Shown piece after piece: positions 53,651 through 63,431 of a stretch of 64,000 nucleotides of DNA. The notes under the pieces were generated by a model that did no database searches, was not told where the DNA came from, and saw only the letters and a list, made by a program, of their open reading frames with translations. The stretch's first letter is position 1. Every line of letters starts with the position of its first letter. The stretch comes from an uncultured Lachnospiraceae bacterium (GTDB lineage Bacteria > Bacillota > Clostridia > Lachnospirales > Lachnospiraceae). Made by a program: the position numbers and the translations under genes. The DNA lies in NCBI GenBank assembly GCA_947177445.1, contig CAMWUL010000001.1, positions 1 to 64,000 on the forward strand, read 5' to 3'.

Positions 53651-54577
53651 ATGGAAGATGCTTCAGAAAAGGTTTATTGTTTTGAAATAACAGAAGAGCA
53701 GGAAGATGAGAGAATCGATAAGTGCCTTTCGACGCTTATCGATTCTTTGTCGCGTTCTTTTATTCAGAAGATGATCCGGGATGAGGCAGTGACAGTAAAC
53801 GGGTCTCCGGTCAGGGGAAGCTATCGGGTAAAAGCGGAGGACAGGATTTGTTTTTGCCTTCCCCAGGCCGTAGAACCTTCTGTGGCGCCTGAAAATATTC
53901 CTCTGGATATTTTATATGAGGATAAGGATATTATTATAGTAAATAAGCCGAAGGGCATGGTGGTTCATCCTGCCGCAGGCCATTACAGCGGCACGCTGGT
54001 TAATGCATTGCTGTATTATTGTGGTGAAGATTTATCAGGAATCAACGGCGTCCTGCGGCCCGGAATCGTTCATCGTATTGACCGGGATACCACGGGCTCC
54101 GTCATTGTCTGCAAAAATGATATGGCCCACCGCTCCATGGCGCAGCAGCTGAAGGATCATTCGGTCACCAGAAGGTATCACGCTATCTGTTATGGAAGGC
54201 TGAAGGATCCGGAGGGGATTATTGATAAGCCCATCGGCAGGCATCCTTCGGATCGGAAAAAAATGGCAGTTAATGAGAGGAACGGAAAACAGGCTGTTAC
54301 TCATTATCGGGTATTAGATTATTTCTCCGGGTACACGTATATTGAATGTGAGCTGGAGACGGGACGGACACACCAGATCAGAGTCCATATGGCAAGTATT
54401 GGACATCCGCTTTTGGGGGACGAAGTATATTCTGCACGAAAGTGTCCCTTCCGGCTTCAGGGACAGACTCTTCATGCGAAGATTCTGGGATTTTGTCATC
54501 CGGCCTCCGGGGAATATATGGAAACAGATGCACCCCTGCCAGAATATTTTAATAACTTATTAAAAATATTAGTTTGA
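53651..54577 (+). CDS. RluD-family 23S rRNA pseudouridine synthase
   Basis: The 308-residue protein has an N-terminal S4 RNA-binding domain (ERIDKCLSTLIDSLSRSFIQ) and the RluA-type catalytic domain with HRIDRDTTGSVIVCK (catalytic Asp), AICYGRL, and TGRTHQIRVHMASIGHPLLGDEVY. It isomerises uridines in ribosomal RNA; RluD is the closest named relative by domain order. GAAGGGG lies before ATG 53651. Confidence 0.92.
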   Translation: MEDASEKVYCFEITEEQEDERIDKCLSTLIDSLSRSFIQKMIRDEAVTVNGSPVRGSYRVKAEDRICFCLPQAVEPSVAPENIPLDILYEDKDIIIVNKPKGMVVHPAAGHYSGTLVNALLYYCGEDLSGINGVLRPGIVHRIDRDTTGSVIVCKNDMAHRSMAQQLKDHSVTRRYHAICYGRLKDPEGIIDKPIGRHPSDRKKMAVNERNGKQAVTHYRVLDYFSGYTYIECELETGRTHQIRVHMASIGHPLLGDEVYSARKCPFRLQGQTLHAKILGFCHPASGEYMETDAPLPEYFNNLLKILV

Positions 54578-54585
54578 TTTTTCTA

Positions 54586-54614
54586 TTGTCTAAATTTTTT
54601 ATATGCGGTATAAT
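54586..54614 (+). promoter_or_regulatory. Promoter of the cytidylate kinase-like gene
   Basis: TTGTCT (54586-54591), 17 bases, TATAAT (54609-54614); the gene's ATG is at 54648. Confidence 0.7.
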
Positions 54615-54647
54615 ATTATCAGACAAAAATGGAGGAGAGGTGGATTT

Positions 54648-55274
54648 ATGAATACTGTAATTACGATTGGAAGACAGTTCGGATCGGCAGGCCGTGAAAT
54701 CGGATTAAAGGTTGCGGAGTATTTCGGGATTAAATGCTATGACAAGGATCTCCTGACCAGGGCCGCAAAGGAGAGCGGTTTCTGTGAGGAGATGATCCAG
54801 AACCATGACGAGCGTCCCACCAATTCGTTTCTTTACAATTTGGTGATGGATACCTATTCCTTTGGATATAATGCATCCTCTTTTGTGGATATGCCTATCA
54901 GCCACAAGGTTTTTCTGGCCCAGTTTGATACCATCAAAAAGATTGCCGATGAGGGTCCCTGCGTGATCGTGGGCCGTTGTGCGGATTATGCGCTGGCCGA
55001 TTATAAAAACGTAATTCATTTGTTTATATATGGCAACGAGGACACAAAAATAAAGCATGTCATGGAAAAGTATGAGCTGTCCGAAGCCAAGGCACGGGAT
55101 ATGATCATCAAAAAGGATAAACAGCGCCAGAGCTATTACAATTACTATTCTTCCAAGAAATGGGGCAGAGCCGACAGCTACGATCTGTGTATCAACAGCA
55201 GTATCCTTGGGGTGGACGGCACTGTAAAGCTGATCGCTCAGTACGTGGAGGATTTTGAAAAGAGAAATGCCTGA
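54648..55274 (+). CDS. Cytidylate kinase-like family protein
   Basis: The 208-residue protein begins MNTVITIGRQFGSAGREIG, a P-loop-like variant of nucleotide kinases (without GKS), followed by VAEYFGIKCYDKDLLTRAA, GPCVIVGRCADYAL and the KDKQRQSYYNYYSSKKWG lid-like block. This family is annotated as cytidylate kinase-like; true CMP kinase activity is doubtful because the loop is altered. GGAGGAG precedes ATG 54648. It is transcribed from its own promoter, ahead of rplU. Confidence 0.88.
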   Translation: MNTVITIGRQFGSAGREIGLKVAEYFGIKCYDKDLLTRAAKESGFCEEMIQNHDERPTNSFLYNLVMDTYSFGYNASSFVDMPISHKVFLAQFDTIKKIADEGPCVIVGRCADYALADYKNVIHLFIYGNEDTKIKHVMEKYELSEAKARDMIIKKDKQRQSYYNYYSSKKWGRADSYDLCINSSILGVDGTVKLIAQYVEDFEKRNA

Positions 55275-55374
55275 GGGCGTAAATAGTGGCGAAAGCTGTT
55301 TTTTGCTATAACCAGACGGAAAGAAGCATAATAAGAAATGTAATAAAAGCGTAATAAAAAGCATCTGAAAGTGT

Positions 55375-55404
55375 TGACAGAAAAAGGCATCTCATGTTAT
55401 GATA
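55375..55404 (+). promoter_or_regulatory. Promoter of the rplU operon
   Basis: TTGACA (55375-55380), 18 bases, TATGAT (55399-55404). It fits transcription start just before the structured L21 leader. Confidence 0.75.
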
Positions 55405-55409
55405 CTACG

Positions 55410-55511
55410 GTATGCCGCATGACCAGGCTTCAAGTGTGTCCGCATAGTTTTCCGGACACCGCCAAAGTCAGCGAGTAAATGAGCTTACCGAAGTTCATGA
55501 ATAGGAGGTGC
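55410..55511 (+). ncRNA. Probable L21 leader (autoregulatory 5' UTR of rplU)
   Basis: About 100 bases between promoter and ribosome site include the hairpin GTGTCCG...CGGACAC (55437-55460) and further pairable segments. Firmicutes rplU operons carry an L21 leader that is thought to bind L21 and repress translation. Identity with the Rfam family was not checked. Confidence 0.55.
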
Positions 55512-55516
55512 CTTAA

Positions 55517-55822
55517 ATGTACGCAATTATTGCAACAGGTGGAAAGCAGTACAAGGTTTCTGAAGGCGATGTCATCAAGGTTGAAAAGCTGGATGCAGAG
55601 GCCGGAAGCGTTGTAACCTTTGACCAGGTGATCGCAGTAAGTGACGGAGCCCTGAAGGTGGGATCGGATGTTGCCGGCGCAACGGTAGCGGCCACTGTTA
55701 TGGAGCAGGGAAAAGGTAAGAAGGTCATTGTATACAAGTACAAGAGAAAGACCGGATACCACAAAAAGAATGGTCACAGGCAAGCATACACTCAGGTAAA
55801 GATTGACAAGATCAACGCATAA
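55517..55822 (+). CDS. rplU: 50S ribosomal protein L21
   Basis: The 101-residue protein shows [46 protein letters not shown] and the short ending typical of L21. It binds 23S rRNA in the large subunit. TAGGAGG precedes ATG 55517. Confidence 0.98.
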   Translation: MYAIIATGGKQYKVSEGDVIKVEKLDAEAGSVVTFDQVIAVSDGALKVGSDVAGATVAATVMEQGKGKKVIVYKYKRKTGYHKKNGHRQAYTQVKIDKINA

Positions 55823-55827
55823 CTGTC

Positions 55828-56160
55828 ATGACGACCATAGTGATCCGCAAAGACCAGACAGGCGCATACAGAGGCTTTTATTGTATGGGACATGCCGGAT
55901 ATGCCAGAGGCAGGAAACCCGACATACTGTGTGCGGCTATATCCGTGCTGACCATAGGAACGGTCAATTCCCTGAAGGATTTAGCGGGAGAGCAGGTATG
56001 TGCTGCCGCTGACGAGAGCACGGGTTTTTTAAAATGTGACTTTGAGAGCACGCTGCAGGAAAAGTCAAGTTTTTTACTGGACTCCATGGTATATTCCCTG
56101 GAGAATCTCAGCAGAGAATACGGTGAAAAGTATCTAAAAGTAAAATTCGAGGAGGTGTGA
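55828..56160 (+). CDS. prp: Ribosomal-processing cysteine protease Prp
   Basis: The 110-residue protein (YsxB family) has the catalytic His and Cys in [21 protein letters not shown]. Prp cleaves the N-terminal extension of L27, whose gene follows and carries the matching LQFF site. Location between rplU and rpmA is characteristic of Firmicutes. Confidence 0.95.
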   Translation: MTTIVIRKDQTGAYRGFYCMGHAGYARGRKPDILCAAISVLTIGTVNSLKDLAGEQVCAAADESTGFLKCDFESTLQEKSSFLLDSMVYSLENLSREYGEKYLKVKFEEV

Positions 56161-56162
56161 CC

Positions 56163-56447
56163 ATGCTGCATATGAACCTTCAATTTTTCGCTCATAAAAA
56201 GGGAGTCGGTTCTACCAGAAACGGCAGAGATTCCGAATCCAAAAGATTGGGTGCGAAGAGAGCTGACGGACAATTTGTGAAAGCAGGTAATATTCTTTAC
56301 AGACAGCGCGGAACAAAGATTCATCCGGGAGTAAATGTGGGAATCGGTGGAGACGACACTTTGTTTGCCCTGGTGGACGGTGTTCTTCGCTTTGAGAGAA
56401 AGGGAAGAGACAAGAAACAGGCTTCCGTTTATCCTGTAGAGCAATAA
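56163..56447 (+). CDS. rpmA: 50S ribosomal protein L27 with cleavable N-terminal extension
   Basis: The 94-residue precursor starts [21 protein letters not shown]: the LQFF/AHKKG site is cut by Prp, exposing the N-terminus that reaches the peptidyl-transfer centre. AGGAGGT lies six bases before ATG 56163; the frame also opens at GTG 56157 but that would overlap the ribosome site. Confidence 0.97.
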   Translation: MLHMNLQFFAHKKGVGSTRNGRDSESKRLGAKRADGQFVKAGNILYRQRGTKIHPGVNVGIGGDDTLFALVDGVLRFERKGRDKKQASVYPVEQ

Positions 56448-56460
56448 TTTGAGTCAAGCG

Positions 56461-57895
<1,435 letters not shown>

Positions 57896-57926
57896 TGGCA
57901 TCAAAATGATGGAGGTAGTGGTCATA

Positions 57927-58232
57927 ATGACAAGCAAACAAAGGGCTTATTTAAAAAGTCTTGCCAGTAATCTCAACCCTGTGTTCCAGGTGGGAAAATC
58001 CAGCCTGACACCGGAGCTGACAGAAGCCATCAGCGAGGCTTTTAATAATAATGAGCTGATCAAGGTGGCTATTCTCAAAAACTGTATGGATGATCCCGGA
58101 GAGATTGCCCAAATGGTAGCAGAGAGAACCCATTCTCAGGTAGTACAGGTAATCGGAAAGAAATTTGTTCTTTACAAGCCGGATGAAAAAAAGCCCAGAA
58201 TCGTTCTTCCGGCCTCAAAGCAGACCAGCTGA
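57927..58232 (+). CDS. yhbY: YhbY-family RNA-binding protein (CRM domain)
   Basis: The 101-residue protein has KQRAYLKSLASNLNPVFQVGKSSLTPELTEAISEAFNNNELIKV and a GKKFVLYK segment, the CRM RNA-binding fold linked to ribosome assembly. ATG 57927 is chosen with GGAGGT ten bases upstream. It follows obgE as in other Firmicutes. Confidence 0.93.
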   Translation: MTSKQRAYLKSLASNLNPVFQVGKSSLTPELTEAISEAFNNNELIKVAILKNCMDDPGEIAQMVAERTHSQVVQVIGKKFVLYKPDEKKPRIVLPASKQTS

Positions 58233-58274
58233 CATCAGACCAGCTGACATCAGTGAACAAATCAGGAGGATGTT

Positions 58275-58889
58275 GTGAGAAGGATCGGGATCATGGGAGG
58301 AACCTTTAATCCTGTTCATACAGGTCATTTGATGCTGGCAGAATGGGCAAGATCCGAGGTGGGATTAGAGGAAGTTTGGCTTCTTCCGGCAGGTATGCCC
58401 TATATGAAACCGCCCGGACAGCTTCTGCCTGGCTCGGAAAGGCTTTATATGACCAAGCTTGCTGCAGCCGGGAACCGCGGGCTGCGCTGTCTGGATATAG
58501 AGGTCTGCAGAACAGGAGATACTTACAGCTATGAAACGCTGGAACAGCTGAATTTGGATCATCCGGATTGCCGATTTTACTTTATCGTGGGAGCTGACTG
58601 CCTTTTTACTATGGAGAACTGGAGACACCCGGAAAGGCTATTTGCTGGCTGCACCGTAATTGCCGCTTCCAGGGGGGATATTCCCATGGACAGGCTTGAA
58701 GAAAAACGTGTGGATTTGGAGCGCCGATACGGAGGAGAAATAGTACTTCTTCCGTTTTTGAATCTTTCCATTTCCTCTACCATGATACGGGAACGGGTCC
58801 GCACGGGACTCAGCGTCCGGTACATGGTGCCTGACAAGGTGCTGGAATATATGGAAGAAAAGGGATTTTATCGTGAAAAAGAACAATGA
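58275..58889 (+). CDS. nadD: Nicotinate-nucleotide adenylyltransferase
   Basis: The 204-residue enzyme makes deamido-NAD from nicotinate mononucleotide and ATP. It has GGTFNPVHTGHLMLAEWA, FIVGADCLFTMENWRHPERLF and the LSISSTMIRERV end. GTG 58275 lies five bases after AGGAGG. Its end overlaps the start of the next gene. Confidence 0.96.
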   Translation: MRRIGIMGGTFNPVHTGHLMLAEWARSEVGLEEVWLLPAGMPYMKPPGQLLPGSERLYMTKLAAAGNRGLRCLDIEVCRTGDTYSYETLEQLNLDHPDCRFYFIVGADCLFTMENWRHPERLFAGCTVIAASRGDIPMDRLEEKRVDLERRYGGEIVLLPFLNLSISSTMIRERVRTGLSVRYMVPDKVLEYMEEKGFYREKEQ

Positions 58890-59460
58890 TTTAAAGCACC
58901 TTCGAAAGGCAATAAAAAAGAGGCAGGATGCAAAGCGTTTTGAACATACTATGGGCGTTGAATTTACTGCTGCGGCATTGGCCATGCGGTATGATGAATC
59001 GATCCAAAATGCACGTGTGGCAGGAATCCTGCATGACTGTGCAAAATGCATGTCTGATGAGAAAAGACTTGCTATTTGCGACAGGCACGGGATTATGGTT
59101 ACGGATATTGAGCGAAGAAATCCTTTTTTGCTCCATGCCAAGGTAGGCGCATATCTTGCTGAAAAGAAATATGGTGTCAGAGATCAGAATATTTTTAATG
59201 CCATCAAATTTCATACAACTGGCCGAGAGGCTATGAGCACACTGGAAAAAATTATTTTTGTGGCTGACTATATAGAACCAGGCAGGAGACGAGTGCCCGG
59301 GCTTCCAGAAATCAGAAAGCTGGCGTTTAAGGACCTGGATGCCGCTGTGCTGCAGATTTTGGAGAATACACTGAATTATCTGAGGGATTCCGGAGGAGAA
59401 ATTGATCCCATGACAGAAGTAACCTGTAACTACTACAGAGAGAAGGCAAGGAGAGAGTAG
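58873..59460 (+). CDS. yqeK: YqeK-family HD phosphohydrolase (Ap4A hydrolase type)
   Basis: The 195-residue HD-domain protein shows RFEHTMGVEFTAAALA, GILHDCAKCM, HAKVGAYLAEKKYGV and KIIFVADYIEPGRR. YqeK-type proteins split diadenosine tetraphosphate symmetrically. GTG 58873 lies inside the end of nadD, so translation is coupled. Confidence 0.94.
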   Translation: MKKNNDLKHLRKAIKKRQDAKRFEHTMGVEFTAAALAMRYDESIQNARVAGILHDCAKCMSDEKRLAICDRHGIMVTDIERRNPFLLHAKVGAYLAEKKYGVRDQNIFNAIKFHTTGREAMSTLEKIIFVADYIEPGRRRVPGLPEIRKLAFKDLDAAVLQILENTLNYLRDSGGEIDPMTEVTCNYYREKARRE

Positions 59461-59844
59461 ATGGAAAAAAAGAGAGCGCTACAATTAGCCAAGGCAGCTG
59501 TCGATGCGCTGGCAGATAAAAAAGGCGAGGATATCAGAGTGATCGACATCAGTCAGGTGTCAGTAATTGCTGATTATTTTATTATAGCCGGAGGGAGCAA
59601 CCATAGCCAGATCCAGGCGCTTTGCGATAATGTGGAGGAGCAGCTCGGGAAGGCAGGATGTCCTGTAAGACAAATTGAGGGCTACGACAGTGCAAATTGG
59701 ATTCTTCTGGATTTTGGGGATGTGATAGTACACATTTTTGACAAAGAGAATCGGCTCCTGTATGACCTGGAACGTATTTGGAGAGACGGACAGCCGGTTG
59801 ATATCGAAAAAGAACTTACTGAAAAAGAGCTTACTGTCGAATAA
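59461..59844 (+). CDS. rsfS: Ribosomal silencing factor RsfS
   Basis: The 127-residue protein has LAKAAVDALADKKGEDIRVIDISQVS, DYFIIAGGSNHSQIQALCDNVEEQL, GYDSANWILLDFGDVIVHIF. RsfS binds L14 and blocks subunit joining when nutrients are short. AAGGAGAG precedes ATG 59461, which directly follows the yqeK stop. A terminator ends the cluster. Confidence 0.96.
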   Translation: MEKKRALQLAKAAVDALADKKGEDIRVIDISQVSVIADYFIIAGGSNHSQIQALCDNVEEQLGKAGCPVRQIEGYDSANWILLDFGDVIVHIFDKENRLLYDLERIWRDGQPVDIEKELTEKELTVE

Positions 59845-59934
59845 TGGGTATAGAAGCTCAAATAGAAGGAATGATATAGAATTGTTCGAGTAAAAATATT
59901 GATCATAGAAGCTTGTAATATGTGAGTGGAAAAG

Positions 59935-59978
59935 GAAGGAAGATCAACAGCATTCATGCCGGGATCTTCCTTCTTTTT
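59935..59978 (+). terminator. Terminator after rsfS (possibly bidirectional)
   Basis: GAAGGAAGATC (59935-59945) pairs with GATCTTCCTTC (59963-59973), followed by TTTTT. The stem also lies downstream of the minus-strand DUF378 gene. The rest of the 183-base gap shows nothing else. Confidence 0.9.
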
Positions 59979-60027
59979 GTCATCAACTAAGTGTTGTGCT
60001 CTTCTGAGCGCTGCCACACGTACTGTG

Positions 60028-60246
60028 TCAGACAGCTTCGCTTTTACGCTCACCGAGATGCAGATAAAAGCTGATCAGATAAAGTCCGCAGATACCTACG
60101 ATTGCATAGACAATCCTGGACAACCATGACATATTTCCAAAGATAAAGGCTACCAGGTCAAAGCGGAACAGGCCGATCAACGCCCAGTTGAGCGCACCGA
60201 TGATCACAATTGTCAGTGCAGTGCCGTCCAAAAATTTATTTCCCAT
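60028..60246 (-). CDS. DUF378-family small membrane protein
   Basis: The 72-residue protein has two hydrophobic helices with LTIVIIGALNWALIGLFRFDLVAFIFG and IVYAIVGICGLYLISF, which match DUF378 (YuzA) proteins. Function is unknown. GAGG lies five bases before its ATG at 60246. A nested palindrome stands just upstream. Confidence 0.88.
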   Translation of the reverse strand: MGNKFLDGTALTIVIIGALNWALIGLFRFDLVAFIFGNMSWLSRIVYAIVGICGLYLISFYLHLGERKSEAV

Positions 60247-60257
60247 AGTTACCTCAC

Positions 60258-60301
60258 ATTCTGCACGGTTTGCAAACCGGCAGTTATAATATTTGCAGAA
60301 T
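60258..60301 (-). promoter_or_regulatory. Nested palindrome upstream of the DUF378 gene
   Basis: CGGTTTGCAAACCG (60266-60279) is a perfect 14-bp palindrome. Around it ATTCTGCA (60258-60265) and TGCAGAAT (60294-60301) form a second inverted pair. The layout next to the ribosome site suggests an operator or mRNA structure. Confidence 0.5.
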
Positions 60302-60392
60302 GGAGAGATTTATACATTATTTATTTCATTCACAAAAAATATGATATGCCTTTCGTGTTGCCTGCGGAAGATCACGGGTTCGGGAGATGATC

Positions 60393-61010
60393 CTATCGAT
60401 AAATGCGGAACACACCGAATACCTTACCTAAAATCTGGCAATTTTCCACAATAATAGGATCCATGGTGTCATTTTCGGGCTGCAGGCGGATATGTCCATT
60501 TTCTTTATAGAAGGTTTTGACAGTCGCCGAATCGTCAATCAGCGCTACTACAATATCGCCGTTGACAGCAGTATTGCAGGAATTTACAAGAACCCGGTCA
60601 CCGTTGAGGATACCGACATTTATCATGGAATCGCCGCGTACATTTAAAATAAAAGAATCACCCTTGGGAACCATGTCGGCAGGAATAGGAAAGTAGTCCT
60701 GTATGTTCTCCTCGGCCAGGATTGGCTGGCCCGCAGCTACATTTCCGACAATGGGAATGCTGACCATTTCCGTGCGCACCATCTGAAAACTATCGTCACA
60801 TATTTCAATGGCTCTGGGCTTTGTGGGATCACGGCGGATATATCCGTTTTTTTCGAGAGTCTCCAAATGTGCATGAACAGAAGAGGTTGATTTCAGATTG
60901 ACAGTTTCACAAATTTCCCGGACAGTGGGCGGATAGCCCTTCTTTAATATTTCACTTTTAATATAATCAAGAATTTCCTGCTGTTTCGATGTAATCTTTC
61001 CAGATCCCAT
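60393..61010 (-). CDS. lexA: SOS repressor LexA
   Basis: The 205-residue repressor has the winged-helix N-terminus ([36 protein letters not shown]), the self-cleavage site in GNVAAGQPI, the serine in VRGDSMI and the lysine in SATVKTFYK. Activated RecA triggers self-cleavage after DNA damage. AGGAGGT precedes its ATG at 61010. LexA boxes between lexA and the divergent LysM gene predict autoregulation. Confidence 0.97.
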   Translation of the reverse strand: MGSGKITSKQQEILDYIKSEILKKGYPPTVREICETVNLKSTSSVHAHLETLEKNGYIRRDPTKPRAIEICDDSFQMVRTEMVSIPIVGNVAAGQPILAEENIQDYFPIPADMVPKGDSFILNVRGDSMINVGILNGDRVLVNSCNTAVNGDIVVALIDDSATVKTFYKENGHIRLQPENDTMDPIIVENCQILGKVFGVFRIYR

Positions 61011-61038
61011 ATCATTACCTCCTATTTTTTATGAACTC

Positions 61039-61068
61039 ATTGTAACACATTCCAGAGGAAAAAGCAAA
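61039..61068 (-). promoter_or_regulatory. Probable lexA promoter
   Basis: On the minus strand, TTTGCT (61063-61068) and TACAAT (61039-61044) are spaced by 18 bases, just upstream of the ribosome site. A LexA box lies about 10 bases further upstream. Confidence 0.5.
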
Positions 61069-61077
61069 CATATATTC

Positions 61078-61091
61078 CAAAAATATGTTCG
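61078..61091. promoter_or_regulatory. LexA box 1
   Basis: CAAAAATATGTTCG fits 13 of 14 positions of the Firmicutes LexA/DinR consensus CRAACRNRYGTTYG. Confidence 0.75.
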
Positions 61092-61099
61092 AAATATTA

Positions 61100-61128
61100 T
61101 TGACAAACGCGCGTTCCCATGATATTCT
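61100..61128 (+). promoter_or_regulatory. Promoter of the LysM gene with LexA box 2 between -35 and -10
   Basis: TTGACA (61100-61105), 17 bases, TATTCT (61123-61128). CAAACGCGCGTTCC at 61104-61117 matches 13 of 14 positions of the LexA consensus and lies in the spacer, so bound LexA would block RNA polymerase. Confidence 0.85.
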
Positions 61129-61134
61129 ACATAA

Positions 61135-61162
61135 AGAACGAATGTTCTCGAACATATGAACT
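61135..61162 (+). promoter_or_regulatory. LexA boxes 3 and 4 at the transcription start
   Basis: AGAACGAATGTTCT (61135-61148) matches 12 of 14 positions, with a perfect GAAC-N4-GTTC core. The following CGAACATATGAACT (61149-61162) matches 11 of 14 and is weaker. They would cover the start site of the LysM gene transcript. Confidence 0.65.
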
Positions 61163-61187
61163 TCACAGGCGAAAGGATATACATATT

Positions 61188-61673
61188 ATGAGGATGGGGC
61201 AGAGAAGTATTCAGAACGGAAAAAACAGCACAGCAGCATCAAGCCTGGACTATTTCAGAGCGTTCGGCTGCTTCAGGGCATTCCAAAAAAGAGGCCGGAA
61301 AGCCAGACCCCTTCAGGGCAGAGGCGGTGACGGAGAGGGCCGGACCATGAGCAGAAAGAAGAAAAACAGCCGCAGGCCTGTAATTGTATCAGCAGCTGCC
61401 TTTTCTGCCATATGTATGATTATTATCTGCACAACTCTTTGGGGCAGTCTTCGGTCAAATGCCAACAATGGGTTTAAGTATTATACAAGCATCATCGTTC
61501 AGCCTGGTGAAACCCTTTGGGAACTGGCTGATCAGTACATAGATTATGAAAATTATAAAGACAAAAAAAGTTATATTTCTGAAGTGATGAGTATCAATCA
61601 TCTGGAAGAGGATGCGATCTGCGCGGGTCAGATGCTGGTGGTGCCATATTATTCCTCAGAATATATATATTGA
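61188..61673 (+). CDS. YneA-like LysM protein, SOS-controlled (probable division inhibitor)
   Basis: The protein has a transmembrane helix (VIVSAAAFSAICMIIICTTLWG) followed by one LysM domain (YTSIIVQPGETLWELADQYI...GQMLVVPYY). ATG 61188 has AAAGGAT upstream (161 residues). ATG 61347, after GGAGAGG, gives 108 residues, close to Bacillus subtilis YneA (about 105), and may be the true start. YneA is the SOS-induced, LysM-bearing division suppressor encoded divergently from lexA. The same gene order, domain pattern and LexA boxes make the same role likely here (inference). Confidence 0.82.
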   Translation: MRMGQRSIQNGKNSTAASSLDYFRAFGCFRAFQKRGRKARPLQGRGGDGEGRTMSRKKKNSRRPVIVSAAAFSAICMIIICTTLWGSLRSNANNGFKYYTSIIVQPGETLWELADQYIDYENYKDKKSYISEVMSINHLEEDAICAGQMLVVPYYSSEYIY

Positions 61674-61714
61674 CAATATGACTATCTGTCGTCCTGAAGG
61701 CCGATTTTTATGCA

Positions 61715-62431
61715 TTATTCGGACCAGCCTCTCAGACTGCCGTTTTTCACAGCAGTAAACATGCGTTCCTTGACTCCCGGATTTTCCCGATTAAGCTGCT
61801 TTAAAAGATTTTTGACATATTCTCTCTTTGTATGACCGTCTGCAGGGCAGGGACTCTTTACAACCGGGACGTTATATTTATGTACGAAACCGATTACGTC
61901 AGCTTCATTCATGTAGATCAGTGGCCGGATAACGGTAAGCTCTGTTCTGTCCAGATATGTGACTGGTGCAAATGTGTGGAATCTGCCTTCAAAGATAAGA
62001 GACATCAGCATGGTTTCCACCACATCATCTTTATGATGCGCGTAGGCGATCTTATTACAGCCCAGACCTTTGACCGCTTGATTCAGAGCGCCTTTTCTCA
62101 TTTTAGAGCACAGAGAGCAGGGATTTTCTTCCTGTCGGTCTTCAAAAATAATTTTTGCAATGTCTGTTTCTATAATAGTATATTCCACTTCCAGCTCTTT
62201 ACAGAGGTCTTTAATCCGCTCTAAATTTAGATTTTTGAAACCTAAATCCACTGTTACGGCATGGATATCAAAGGAAGCGGGATAAAAGCGCTTCAGATGC
62301 TTCAGTGCCCAGAGCAAAGTAAGACTATCCTTTCCTCCGGATATTCCGATTGCAATCTTGTCACCGTTTTCGATCATCCGATAGTCATCCGCCGCTTTAC
62401 GTACATAACTTAATACCTGCTGAAGCTTCAT
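61715..62431 (-). CDS. TtcA-family tRNA thiolation-type PP-loop ATPase
   Basis: The 238-residue protein has the PP-loop ISGGKDSLTLLWAL, the CxxC in NPCSLCSKMRKG, AYAHHKDDVVETML and a PCPADGHTKR block. TtcA makes 2-thiocytidine at position 32 of tRNA using a 4Fe-4S cluster; several clostridial homologues have not been tested. AAGGAGAAC precedes its ATG at 62431. It is transcribed alone on the minus strand. Confidence 0.85.
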   Translation of the reverse strand: MKLQQVLSYVRKAADDYRMIENGDKIAIGISGGKDSLTLLWALKHLKRFYPASFDIHAVTVDLGFKNLNLERIKDLCKELEVEYTIIETDIAKIIFEDRQEENPCSLCSKMRKGALNQAVKGLGCNKIAYAHHKDDVVETMLMSLIFEGRFHTFAPVTYLDRTELTVIRPLIYMNEADVIGFVHKYNVPVVKSPCPADGHTKREYVKNLLKQLNRENPGVKERMFTAVKNGSLRGWSE

Positions 62432-62614
62432 ATAAAAGTTCTCCTTTTTTCAGGAACGTAATTTTTTATCTTCTCAAAAAACTAAACCATCATTATTATA
62501 AACATATTCTATAATTTTTGCAAAATAAACTCAATACAAAATAATATTTTTAGAGTGGGGGGACATACTGTTAATAGCAGTTTAAAGAAAAATATGTTAA
62601 GGAGATATACAGCT

Positions 62615-63220
62615 ATGGCAGTAGAATTTACCAAAAGTGTGACAAAGGATAATTTGATGCGGGCTTTTGCAGGTGAAAGTCAGGCAAGAAATCGTTATAC
62701 ATTTGCCGCTTCAAAAGCAAAAAAAGATAATCTGCATGTAATCAGCGCAATTTTCGCGTTTACTGCATCCCAGGAAAAGGAACATGCGGAAATTTTTTAT
62801 AATCATCTGCAGGAAATGGCAGGCGATACAATATGGATCGATGGCGGTTATCCCATTGACATTTCCAATGATATGACAGAGCTTTTGAATATGGCTCAGC
62901 ATAATGAATACGAAGAGCACGATACAGTATATAAAAGCTTTGGGGAAACTGCAAAAAAAGAAGGATTTGACCGTGTGGCTGCGTCATTTTTCCTAATTGC
63001 AGCTATCGAAAAAATTCATGGAGACCGCTTCGGCAGATATGCTCAGCTGCTCCGGGATGGAAAATTATTTGTATCTGATGTGGAGGAAGAGTGGATGTGC
63101 CTGAATTGCGGATATGTGTTCAAAGGGAAGAGTGCTCCCGCAATTTGTCCTGTATGTCAGCATGACAGAGGATATTTTATCCGTTTTGAATTGGCTCCTT
63201 TCGAAAGCCTGCGGGTATAA
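62615..63220 (+). CDS. rbr: Rubrerythrin
   Basis: The 201-residue protein reduces peroxides in anaerobes. The N-terminal di-iron ferritin-like domain has AFAGESQARNRY, SQEKEHAEIF and IEKIHGDRF. The C-terminal rubredoxin-like part has CLNCGYVFKG and CPVCQHDRGYF. AAGGAGATATAC precedes ATG 62615. An inverted-repeat element begins eight bases after the stop. Confidence 0.97.
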   Translation: MAVEFTKSVTKDNLMRAFAGESQARNRYTFAASKAKKDNLHVISAIFAFTASQEKEHAEIFYNHLQEMAGDTIWIDGGYPIDISNDMTELLNMAQHNEYEEHDTVYKSFGETAKKEGFDRVAASFFLIAAIEKIHGDRFGRYAQLLRDGKLFVSDVEEEWMCLNCGYVFKGKSAPAICPVCQHDRGYFIRFELAPFESLRV

Positions 63221-63228
63221 GTCAAAAT

Positions 63229-63325
63229 ACTTTGTGGAAATGTTCACGGCCCATTTATGTGCTGCTATTTTGCAGGATGCTTTGCGGCAGAACAGTATTT
63301 TGGGCCGTGATCGGTTTCACAAAGT
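63229..63325. repeat. 97-bp element with 25-bp imperfect inverted ends
   Basis: Ends at 63229-63253 and 63301-63325 are inverted copies matching at 21 of 25 positions (both begin ACTTTGTG and close on TCACGGCCCA). The 47-base centre carries a further CTGC/GCAG pair. It resembles a small MITE-like element or a long terminator stem after rbr. No T-run or obvious target duplication was found. Confidence 0.7.
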
Positions 63326-63431
63326 TATTTTTCAAGAATGCTTGTTATATTCAATCATTAAGAGTAAAATATATATTGTGATTATTTTCAGTAATGAATG
63401 CTGTAAGAAGGTACATAAAAGAGGAATACAA

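Noticed and set aside
62480-62520. PerR-type operator before rubrerythrin
   Set aside because: ATTATAA and CTATAAT half-sites are present, but in the wrong order and spacing for the PerR palindrome.
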